Shown here in pieces: positions 6,298 through 12,177 of a stretch of DNA of 14,976 bases. This DNA comes from Treponema sp. Lineage in GTDB: Bacteria; Spirochaetota; Spirochaetia; Treponematales; Treponemataceae. The notes beneath the pieces were generated by a model. It did no database searches. It saw only the letters and a program-made list of their open reading frames with translations, and was not told where the DNA came from. Numbering within the stretch: the stretch's first letter is position 1; every line of letters begins with the position of its first letter. The position numbers were made by a program, and so were the translations under genes. The stretch spans positions 1 to 14,976 of the forward strand of contig JAILNY010000180.1 of assembly GCA_024691105.1 (NCBI GenBank), in the 5' to 3' direction.

Positions 6298-6545
6298 TGC
6301 ATAAGATTAAAAAAGTTGTTGCATTAAAATACCCCAAAGGGGCTCCCGCACCATTTATCACGGCAACTGCAAAAGGTGAACTTGCCAGGAAGGTTCTTGA
6401 AATAGCAGAGCAGAATAAAGTTCCTGTTGTAGAGAATGATGAACTTACGGATTTTTTAAGTGTTCAGGAGATTGGAACATGTGTTCCAGAAAACGTCTGG
6501 CCTGTGCTTGCTAAGATTTTTGCGTTTGTTATGCAGGAGACGTAG
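6297..6545 (+). CDS. Stand-alone FlhB C-terminal-domain homologue (FhlB/YlqH-type)
   Basis: The 82-residue protein matches the cytoplasmic domain of FlhB/YscU export-switch proteins: VVALKYPKGAPAPFITATAKG, then ELARKVLEIAEQNKVPVVEN, and EIGTCVPENVWPVLAKIFAFV. In FlhB these follow the self-cleaving NPTH motif. Here the protein begins just after where that motif would be, so it equals the post-cleavage fragment and has no membrane part. The ATG at 6297 overlaps the TGA of the FliK-like gene (TGATG), with AAAGGGG upstream; a TTG one codon earlier is also possible. It pairs with the FliK-like gene, suggesting an accessory to type III (flagellar) export or a substitute FlhB-C subunit. Confidence 0.85.
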   Translation: MHKIKKVVALKYPKGAPAPFITATAKGELARKVLEIAEQNKVPVVENDELTDFLSVQEIGTCVPENVWPVLAKIFAFVMQET

Positions 6546-6578
6546 ATCGGAGAAATCGGAGAACTGGGGGTTTATAAA

Positions 6579-6893
6579 ATGCCAAATATGCAAAAAGTTG
6601 CCTGTTCGGACATTAAGCTTGGAATGTGCTTTACTATGCCTGTCTTTTTTGATGACGGTAAGAACATGTTCCTTGCAAAAAGGCGTCCTGTAAAAAATTA
6701 TCATCTTAAAGCTTTAAGTCAGTGGAATATTCCTTTTCTTTTGACAGCGGGTTCTGTTGTTACGGATTCTACTGCGGCTATGGAAAAAAGTTTTGTCGGC
6801 TTTGCAAAGGCCGGAACAATTGCGGATGACGATATTGCAGAGCTTGAAGAAGTAGACGACGTCGAAGAACTTGAAGAGCTTGAAGAAATCTAA
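6579..6893 (+). CDS. Small protein resembling the N-terminal segment of HD-GYP proteins, with acidic tail
   Basis: The 104-residue protein has no firm family assignment. Residues about 5-60 (VACSDIKLGMCFTMPVFFDD, FLAKRRPVKNYHLKALSQWN, IPFLLTAG) follow the pattern found ahead of the phosphodiesterase domain in many HD-GYP proteins: a short 'L-x-x-G-M' strand, a 'dd-G-x-x-l-L-x-x' strand, then a helix and 'w-g-I'. No HD or GYP motif follows. The rest is a linker and a strongly acidic C-terminus (about 85-104, mostly Glu, Asp and Leu). The start has a GGGGG Shine-Dalgarno at 6566-6570. It lies 33 bases after the FlhB-like gene and overlaps the likely yraN start. Confidence 0.6.
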   Translation: MPNMQKVACSDIKLGMCFTMPVFFDDGKNMFLAKRRPVKNYHLKALSQWNIPFLLTAGSVVTDSTAAMEKSFVGFAKAGTIADDDIAELEEVDDVEELEELEEI

Positions 6894-7305
6894 GGCGCAA
6901 AAAACTATTCTGCCAGAGAAATCTGACTTGCGAAAAAAAGTCGGAAACTCTGGCGAGTCCCGTGCAAAAGAATATCTTATTAAAAACGGCTACGAGATTG
7001 TTGCGACAAATTATCGCGTGCGTGGCGGCGAAATAGATATTGTCGCGCATAAAGCGGACGCGGGGTGCAGCGAAGGCATTCTTGTCTTTGTAGAAGTAAA
7101 AACCCTTCCTTCCGGCAATATGGAATTGCTGTCTAAAGAATTAAATTTACAAAAACAGAAAAGAATTGTAGAAACTGCTAAATATTTCATCTTAAATAAT
7201 CGAAAATATAGTAACTGCTACATCAGATTTGATGTAGTCGTAGTTGATATGCCTGCTCTTCCTGAGGTGTATCATATAGAAAATGCGTTTTCGGAGTTTT
7301 CGTGA
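6871..7305 (+). CDS. yraN: YraN (UPF0102) family nuclease-like protein
   Basis: The fold is that of Holliday-junction-resolvase-like endonucleases; the exact cellular role is not settled. The family pattern is complete: GNSGESRAKEYLIKNGYEIV, NYRVRGGEIDIV (Glu54 and Asp56 from the first TTG), FVEVK (Glu75, Lys77) and a final FDVVVVD strand. Asp56, Glu75 and Lys77 would form the nuclease active site. There is no ATG near the N-terminus. TTG at 6871 gives 144 residues and overlaps the previous gene by 23 bases; TTG at 6880 or 6928 are alternatives, the last giving a start directly before the conserved core. None has a clear Shine-Dalgarno, so the exact start is uncertain. Confidence 0.9.
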   Translation: MKSLKKSKAQKTILPEKSDLRKKVGNSGESRAKEYLIKNGYEIVATNYRVRGGEIDIVAHKADAGCSEGILVFVEVKTLPSGNMELLSKELNLQKQKRIVETAKYFILNNRKYSNCYIRFDVVVVDMPALPEVYHIENAFSEFS

Positions 7306-7505
7306 TGGTTGCTATAGAAACGGTTAGCCAATACATTGATGTAGCATTAGAAGAAGAACCAGTAGAAATTTTGTCCCCAAAAGTGATAGAATTGAGAAGC
7401 AAGATTCATGATGAAGATTACATGAATAATGCCATTCAGCGTATTGCCCAGGTAATAAGTAAAAAACTTGTGGAAAACCCTGAAGAACTCAAGCTGTCAA
7501 GCTAG
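7305..7505 (+). CDS. Small FlgM-like protein (candidate anti-sigma-28 factor)
   Basis: The 66-residue protein has a central and C-terminal stretch, ILSPKVIELRSKIHDEDYMN followed by NAIQRIAQVISKKL, with the spacing of the FlgM sigma-28-binding region (in typical FlgM, roughly V-x-x-L-K-x-x-I-x-x-G-x-Y-x-V-x-x-x-x-I-A-x-x-L-L). The N-terminal 20 residues are acidic and probably disordered, as in FlgM. The match is by eye and the protein is short, so it could be an unrelated helical protein. The ATG overlaps the yraN stop (TGATG) with GGAG at 7292-7295; a GTG one codon upstream is equally placed. It is co-transcribed with FliK-like and FlhB-like genes, which favours a flagellar link. Confidence 0.45.
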   Translation: MVAIETVSQYIDVALEEEPVEILSPKVIELRSKIHDEDYMNNAIQRIAQVISKKLVENPEELKLSS

Positions 7506-7525
7506 ACTTTTGGAGTAGCATTTTA

Positions 7526-8014
7526 ATGGGAAGAAACGATCGTCGCAACAGACATAATCATAAAAACTGGAATAACAAGAATAATTCAAATCAGAATAAC
7601 CAGAATTCTCAAAAGCAGGATTCGCAAAAACAAAATCAAAATAGACCTAAGTTTCAGGTAGAATCAAGTCAGGACATTCAGGAAAAAGAGGCTGCAATCC
7701 GCGAGCTTAAGGCGCGCAATATTCTCTGCGCAAAGTGCGGTCAGCCGATTGCTGATATGACCAGCGCAATTAATGATGCAGAGGGCCGTCCAATGCATTT
7801 TGACTGTGTTCTTGATTCGCTTAAGCAGAAAGAGAACATGCTTCCCGGGCAGCAGATGACTTATATTGGAAACGGCCGCTTTGCGGTTGTTTCGTTTGAA
7901 AATCCTCGTGATTTACGTAAATTTAAGATTGAAAAGATTATTGAATACGAGGATAAGTCTAAGCCATCGGAATGGCGCAACGAGATGGCAGAGCTTTATA
8001 GTCAAATTAAGTAG
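7526..8014 (+). CDS. Hypothetical protein with Asn/Gln/Lys-rich N-terminus and CxxC...HxxC zinc motif
   Basis: I do not recognise a named family. The 162-residue protein has a basic N-terminal tail (residues 1-45) made almost only of Asn, Gln, Lys, Arg and His. Residues 68-94 hold CAKCGQPI and, after 19 residues, HFDC, giving Cys68, Cys71, His91 and Cys94 as likely zinc ligands. The C-terminal half (YIGNGRFAVVSFENPRDLRK, then IEKIIEYED) looks like a small alpha/beta unit. The basic disordered tail plus zinc knuckle would suit RNA or ribosome binding, which is inference only. The ATG has TGGAG at 7511-7515. It is the last gene before the tRNA, with no terminator between. Confidence 0.8.
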   Translation: MGRNDRRNRHNHKNWNNKNNSNQNNQNSQKQDSQKQNQNRPKFQVESSQDIQEKEAAIRELKARNILCAKCGQPIADMTSAINDAEGRPMHFDCVLDSLKQKENMLPGQQMTYIGNGRFAVVSFENPRDLRKFKIEKIIEYEDKSKPSEWRNEMAELYSQIK

Positions 8015-8029
8015 GAATTTTGGCGGTGG

Positions 8030-8058
8030 TTGAATTTTTTTTCAATATAATGTAATAT
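8030..8058 (+). promoter_or_regulatory. Promoter of tRNA-Leu
   Basis: TTGAAT (8030-8035), a 17-base spacer and TAATAT (8053-8058) place the transcription start near 8065, five bases before the mature tRNA. A second -10-like TATAAT (8046-8051) has no partner -35 at the right distance. Confidence 0.55.
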
Positions 8059-8069
8059 GGACACATTCC

Positions 8070-8157
8070 GCCGGGATGGTGGAATTGGTAGACACAAGGG
8101 ACTTAAAATCCCTCGGCAATTCAAACGGCCGTGCCGGTTCGATTCCGGTTCCCGGCA
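8070..8157 (+). tRNA. tRNA-Leu (anticodon UAA)
   Basis: The acceptor arms GCCGGGA (8070-8076) and TCCCGGC (8150-8156) pair fully, with discriminator A at 8157. The anticodon stem AGGGA/TCCCT encloses CTTAAAA with anticodon TAA at 8104-8106. A long variable arm (around CGGC...GCCG) marks it as class II, and the T-arm reads GCCGG TTCGATT CCGGT. The CCA end is not encoded, so it must be added by CCA-adding enzyme. The tRNA reads UUA (and UUG by wobble). Confidence 0.97.
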
Positions 8158-8191
8158 AAGACTTTCGCAAGACGCGAAGGTCTTTTTTTTT
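8158..8191 (+). terminator. Rho-independent terminator after tRNA-Leu
   Basis: AAGACTTTCGC (8158-8168) pairs with GCGAAGGTCTT (8174-8184), 11 bp with one G-U, around a 5-base loop and followed by a run of nine T (8183-8191). It ends the tRNA transcript and probably also read-through from the upstream operon. Confidence 0.93.
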
Positions 8192-8415
8192 GCCCGCGCG
8201 GATTTTCGCGGGTCGCGACGCGTGGTTTGTGCGGGGTGCGCGGTTTGGAAATGGCGTGGTTTTGACTGTACATTCTGGAGATTTTGGGAGGTTTCGGAAG
8301 ATTTTTCTTTGGTTGAGTCGTTATTTTTTTTGCTAATTGGTCGAAGATAGAATATAATGAAATATTATAGAAATTCTTAAAAATTATTTTAAAAATTACA
8401 TTGGAGACTGAATTT
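8192..8415. other. Intergenic region between tRNA terminator and second chemoreceptor
   Basis: The first half is G-rich and holds a 6-bp hairpin, CCCGCG (8193-8198) with CGCGGG (8207-8212), directly after the tRNA terminator. It lacks a T-tract. The second half is AT-rich and carries the chemoreceptor promoter. No credible reading frame is seen; the frames running through here start inside the tRNA. Confidence 0.5.
8330..8358 (+). promoter_or_regulatory. Promoter of the second chemoreceptor gene
   Basis: TTGCTA (8330-8335), a 17-base spacer and a perfect TATAAT (8353-8358) give a sigma-70-type promoter with a start near 8365 and a leader of about 50 nt. No convincing sigma-28 -10 is present here, unlike the first receptor gene. 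Confidence 0.6.
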
Positions 8416-10440
8416 ATGGCAAAAAAAGAACGGCGCGAGACACTTTTATCAAAATATGGAATTGTTGCCTTTCTGGCAATTATAGCGTGTGCTACACTTC
8501 TTTCACTTATAACAGCAAATATGACAAAAAGACCTGTAAATAAGGTTTTTGATGAATCAATAGAGACAATTCTTGTACAGTCGGTAGAAAATGTTGAAAA
8601 CTGGTTTGCAAATCAGGTTGAGATTATGTCAGTTTTTCAGCGCGGAATTGTAGAGGGAACTGATTCTCACGACAATATTAAACGCAGAATAAAGACAACA
8701 GAAAAGCCTGACGGTTTTGATTATGTAATGGTCTTTTTTGATGACGAAACCGGTGCAAAGGACGGTGGTCCTTCAACTTACAATACAAAGGGTGGAATTT
8801 CAAACGCCGGAATTCTTGAAAAAGAATACTATAAACAGCATAAGGCTCAGGATGTTTCTGTATGGCTTGAGTCTCCCCGTAAGTTGAATACCGGAATTTA
8901 TTCCATGCCTCTTTTTGTTCGTTCTGAGTTCAGGGATGAAGAAACTGGTAAAAAAATCAGTGGCGGTATGGTAGGATTCCTTGAGCTTGAAGCAATTAAT
9001 AAACTTGGTCGAACATTCTTTAAGACCGGACGTGTTGCAATTTATGATGATGCAAATGGTTTAAGAGCCGGTGATGATATTTTAAATTCAGAAGGTAAAG
9101 AAAAGCTTCTTATTTACACAAGAGAGTGTAAGCTTGCAAATAAAACATGGACTGTAGTTGCCAGCGTAGAAAAAAGTGAAGTTGCCGAGATTACAACAAA
9201 TCTAAGCCGTAATTCACTTGTCGGCGGATTTATTGAAGCCGTAATTCTTGTAATCTGTATTCTTATTATCATTAGAATTATTATTGGAAAGTTTGATTCG
9301 ATTAAGAAAAGTATTGATGAACTTAACACAGGTGACAAAGACCTTTCAAAGCGTTTGACAATTTTCCATAACAATGAAATATCTATGGTAAAAAAAGCTG
9401 TAAATATTTTTATTGAAAAAATTCACGATACTGTAAAACAGATTGGTATTGCAAATACGGACTTAAAAGAAACATTCTATAATGTAAAGAACGGACTTGA
9501 TGAAACAAAGATTCAGATTGATGCAATTTCTTCTGAAATGGAAGATGCAAAGAATACTCTTTTGAGTGAAGATCGTTGTGTAAATGATACAAGTACAGAA
9601 ATTACTCAGATTACAGAAAATATTCATTCACTTAATGACATGATTAATTCGCAGGCAACTGCAATTACTCAGGCAAGCGCAAGTATTGAAGAGATGATTG
9701 GAAACATTAAATCTGTTTCTACTTCAATCGAAAAAATGTCAAACGAATTTGATGAACTTAATGCGGCTACTGTTGACGGAATTGAAAAGAACAGAATTGT
9801 AAACGAGCTTTTGGAAACAGTTCTTGCTCAGAGTAAGTCACTTCAGGAAACTAACCAGATTATTTCTTCGATTTCTTCTCAGACAAACCTGCTTTCTATG
9901 AACGCGATGATTGAGTCTGCTCATGCCGGTGAAGCCGGTAAGGGCTTTGCCGTTGTTGCAGAAGAAATCCGAAAACTTGCTGATACAAGTGCTTCGCAGT
10001 CAAAGAATATTGGTCAGAACTTAAAGAAGATTGCGGAGAATATTACAAAGGTTGTAGAAGGTGCAAATGCAAGTAAGGCTTCGTTTGAACATGTGATGGA
10101 CAGAACTAATAATACTTCGGTTCTTGTCGGAACGATTCGTAGTGCAATGGAAGAACAGAATGAAGGTTCAAAACAGATTCTTGAAGTTTTGTCTGCTATG
10201 AATGCAACTTCAAATGATGTTCAGTCTTCAAGTAGAGAAATTGAAGCAGGTACTAATGAAGTGTTGAATTCTATCTCAAGCTTGAAGGCTTCTTCTCAGG
10301 ATATGTCTGAAAGCTTTAGTAAGATTGTTCGTACTACAGAGAATACTAAAGAGACTACTGAGCATTTGCACGAGCTTGCAGGAAAGATGGCCGATGCGGT
10401 TAACAATATTTCTGACAAAATCGGCGAGTTTAAAGTATAG
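8416..10440 (+). CDS. Methyl-accepting chemotaxis protein with large periplasmic sensor, divergent tip and no CheR tail
   Basis: This is a 674-residue transmembrane chemoreceptor: first membrane helix at about 13-36; a periplasmic sensor of about 230 residues (37-267) of probable double-Cache type (GFDYVMVFFDDETG, KEYYKQH, MVGFLELEAINKLG); second membrane helix at about 268-291; HAMP at about 292-345; and a coiled-coil signalling region to the end. The tip (about 487-522) reads SSQTNLLSMNAMIESAHAGE then AGKGFAVVAEEIRKLA, with SMNAMIESAH replacing the usual ALNAAIEAAR. The protein ends IGEFKV, with no aromatic pentapeptide. The start is ATG 8416 with GGAG at 8403-8406; a TTG at 8401 in the same frame overlaps that Shine-Dalgarno and is rejected. 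It has its own promoter and terminator, so it is monocistronic. Confidence 0.95.
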   Translation: MAKKERRETLLSKYGIVAFLAIIACATLLSLITANMTKRPVNKVFDESIETILVQSVENVENWFANQVEIMSVFQRGIVEGTDSHDNIKRRIKTTEKPDGFDYVMVFFDDETGAKDGGPSTYNTKGGISNAGILEKEYYKQHKAQDVSVWLESPRKLNTGIYSMPLFVRSEFRDEETGKKISGGMVGFLELEAINKLGRTFFKTGRVAIYDDANGLRAGDDILNSEGKEKLLIYTRECKLANKTWTVVASVEKSEVAEITTNLSRNSLVGGFIEAVILVICILIIIRIIIGKFDSIKKSIDELNTGDKDLSKRLTIFHNNEISMVKKAVNIFIEKIHDTVKQIGIANTDLKETFYNVKNGLDETKIQIDAISSEMEDAKNTLLSEDRCVNDTSTEITQITENIHSLNDMINSQATAITQASASIEEMIGNIKSVSTSIEKMSNEFDELNAATVDGIEKNRIVNELLETVLAQSKSLQETNQIISSISSQTNLLSMNAMIESAHAGEAGKGFAVVAEEIRKLADTSASQSKNIGQNLKKIAENITKVVEGANASKASFEHVMDRTNNTSVLVGTIRSAMEEQNEGSKQILEVLSAMNATSNDVQSSSREIEAGTNEVLNSISSLKASSQDMSESFSKIVRTTENTKETTEHLHELAGKMADAVNNISDKIGEFKV

Positions 10441-10457
10441 ACTTGATTGATTAAATG

Positions 10458-10497
10458 AAGTGCGCGGAAGCCTTTGTGGCGACCGCGCATTTTTTTT
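10458..10497 (+). terminator. Rho-independent terminator after the second chemoreceptor gene
   Basis: TGCGCGG (10461-10467) pairs with CCGCGCA (10483-10489). An inner GCC/GGC stem closes a TTTGT loop, and eight T follow (10490-10497). The A residues before the stem could pair with the T-run, making it weakly bidirectional. The convergent flavin reductase gene ends 25 bases further on. Confidence 0.92.
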
Positions 10498-10521
10498 CGT
10501 ACCGGGTTCCGCCCGCGGCCC

Positions 10522-11226
10522 TTATTCGTAAATCGGTTCAAAATCGTCTGCGGGATGTCCACAGAGCGGGCAGGTAAAATCTGGCGGAAGTTCTGAGCCG
10601 TTATATACATAGCCGCAGATTTTGCATCTCCAGCCGACTATTTTTTTATCAGCATCTGTTTGTGTGCCATTTTCTGTGGACGCGCCGGACTTTGTTCCTG
10701 TCGCAGCGTCGTGTGTTGAGTTCGGGGCATTTTGCGCGGTTGCCGAATCTTGAGCGCGCGGTTTTATGTCGCGCTGATAATCGGCGTAAGTGAGAGGCTC
10801 TTTTGTGCTTAAGATTTTTGCGTCTGTTACTTCGGCAATAAAAAGCATGTGAGTTCCTAAGTCGGTTTTGTTTACAACCTTTGCTTCAATTAATGAGCAG
10901 GCCTGATCTTTTATATACGGACATCCGTTTGAAGCAAGTTCATATTTAAAGCCTTTGAATTTATCCTGAGTGCGGCCGCTTTGATAGCCGAATCTTTTTA
11001 TTGTTTCAAAGGTGCAGGTTTTGTCCAGAACAGAAAGTGAAAATACGCCGCTTTGTTCTATCATCTGGCAGGTAAGGTTTTGCTTGATTACAGATATTGC
11101 GATTCTGACAGGTGAGTTTGCAGCCTGAAAGCATGTGTTTGTAATGCATGCGTTGATTTTTGAATCAGCGGTTGTTCCTAAAAGAAAAACTCCGTAAGAA
11201 AGATTGTAAAGTGCTTTGTTGTCCAT
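10522..11226 (-). CDS. Flavin reductase-rubredoxin fusion (high-molecular-weight rubredoxin type)
   Basis: The 234-residue protein joins two electron-transfer modules. Residues about 1-150 are an FMN-binding split barrel of the flavin-reductase type (YGVFLLGTTADSKINACITN, then PVRIAISVIKQN). Residues about 155-195 are a Ser/Thr/Ala/Gln-rich linker. Residues 199-234 are a rubredoxin-like iron site, with Cys201, Cys204, Cys219 and Cys222 in WRCKICGYVYNG and FTCPLCGHPADDFEPI. The short distance between the two CxxC pairs resembles the rubredoxin part of rubrerythrins rather than classical rubredoxin. In anaerobes such fusions pass electrons from NAD(P)H to flavo-diiron proteins that remove oxygen or NO; the partner is not in this window. 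The ATG has GGAGG upstream and an extended -10 promoter. Confidence 0.92.
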   Translation of the reverse strand: MDNKALYNLSYGVFLLGTTADSKINACITNTCFQAANSPVRIAISVIKQNLTCQMIEQSGVFSLSVLDKTCTFETIKRFGYQSGRTQDKFKGFKYELASNGCPYIKDQACSLIEAKVVNKTDLGTHMLFIAEVTDAKILSTKEPLTYADYQRDIKPRAQDSATAQNAPNSTHDAATGTKSGASTENGTQTDADKKIVGWRCKICGYVYNGSELPPDFTCPLCGHPADDFEPIYE

Positions 11227-11242
11227 TGTGGCCTCCAGAAAA

Positions 11243-11251
11243 ATTATAGCA
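11243..11251 (-). promoter_or_regulatory. Extended -10 promoter of the flavin reductase-rubredoxin gene
   Basis: On the minus strand TGCTATAAT (11251-11243) is a perfect TATAAT with the TGn extension. No good -35 lies at 17 bases, which is usual for extended -10 promoters. The predicted start near 11236 would leave a very short leader containing the GGAGG ribosome binding site. Confidence 0.5.
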
Positions 11252-11335
11252 TGAGAATAAGTTTTGATACTAGAATAAAAATTGGATTTCTGATATTAAA
11301 TACGTGAAATTTAACATATAAAAAATTAATAAAGT

Positions 11336-12166
11336 ATGAGTCGTCGTTTATTTTGCGAAATAAATCCGTTGTTTTATTTTCTGTCTCTTAAAAAGGAAAT
11401 TTTTATCCGGCAAATTGAAAATTATCTTTTTGATAAAAAAATTGCAGTAGAACGAAATGAAAATGAAAAATTGCCGGAAATTGTTAAGTCTCATTTTTCT
11501 ATTCTTCTTAGAAAACTTGAAGGTGTTGATATTCAACTTCAGATTAATAAAGTTCAAAATATAAAAATTGCAGCGTCAAAGCTAAATGGTCTTTTAATCA
11601 GGCCTGGAGAAACCTTTTCTTTTTGGAAGCTGGTAAAAGCACCGTCAAAAAGACGAGGGTATAAAAAGGGGCTTGTTATAAAGAAAAATGCATTTGGATC
11701 TGATTATGGCGGTGGCTTATGTCAGCTTGCTAATTTAATTCACTTTTTGGTTTTAAATAGCCCTCTTACAGTAACAGAACTTCATCATCACTCTGACGCA
11801 CTTTTCCCGGATGATCGCAGAAGAGTTCCGTTTGGGACGGGAACTTCGATTTGTTATAACATGCTGGACTATCGGTTTAAGAATACGACCGATCAGACTG
11901 TACAGCTTTTTGTCTGGATTGAAAATGAAGACTTGTGCGGAGAACTTCGTTGTGAAAAACAGTTTCCATTCAGATATAAAATCGTTGAAGAAAATCATCA
12001 TTTTGCAAAAGAAGAATCTGACTGGTTTAGAAATTCACAAATTTATAAAATAACAATCGATCGAAGTTCAAATAAAGAAATTCGTAAAGAACTGATTTTA
12101 AATAATCATTCCAAAGTTTTGTATAATTCACAATTGATTCCTAAAGACCAGATAAGACAGGGTTGA
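11336..12166 (+). CDS. VanW family protein
   Basis: The 276-residue protein has the VanW domain at about 72-205: AASKLNGLLIRPGETFSFWK, the GGGLCQLAN core (125-133), PLTVTELHHHSDALFPDD, and a closing strand NMLDYRFKNTTDQTVQLFVW. Length and layout match VanW of vanB-type glycopeptide-resistance clusters; the biochemical role of VanW is unknown. No signal peptide or membrane helix is evident. There is no clear Shine-Dalgarno before the ATG. Other parts of a vancomycin-resistance cluster (VanH, VanB-type ligase, VanX, sensor kinase) are absent, so resistance should not be assumed. It overlaps or nearly abuts the following DltA-like gene, and the whole operon is visibly AT-richer than the ribosomal genes. 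Confidence 0.9.
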   Translation: MSRRLFCEINPLFYFLSLKKEIFIRQIENYLFDKKIAVERNENEKLPEIVKSHFSILLRKLEGVDIQLQINKVQNIKIAASKLNGLLIRPGETFSFWKLVKAPSKRRGYKKGLVIKKNAFGSDYGGGLCQLANLIHFLVLNSPLTVTELHHHSDALFPDDRRRVPFGTGTSICYNMLDYRFKNTTDQTVQLFVWIENEDLCGELRCEKQFPFRYKIVEENHHFAKEESDWFRNSQIYKITIDRSSNKEIRKELILNNHSKVLYNSQLIPKDQIRQG

Positions 12167-12177
12167 AGATAACAAAA

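Noticed and set aside
8057..8350. Two overlapping plus-strand frames of 86-97 codons
   Set aside because: Both run through the tRNA-Leu and its terminator; composition follows the tRNA and GC-rich spacer, and no ribosome binding site precedes them.
8401..8415. TTG start five codons upstream of the second chemoreceptor
   Set aside because: The TTG overlaps the GGAG Shine-Dalgarno that serves ATG 8416 at ideal spacing.
11336..12166. Vancomycin-resistance gene cluster
   Set aside because: Only the VanW homologue is present. None of the enzymes that remodel the D-Ala-D-Ala terminus nor the sensor system is found here, so resistance cannot be inferred.
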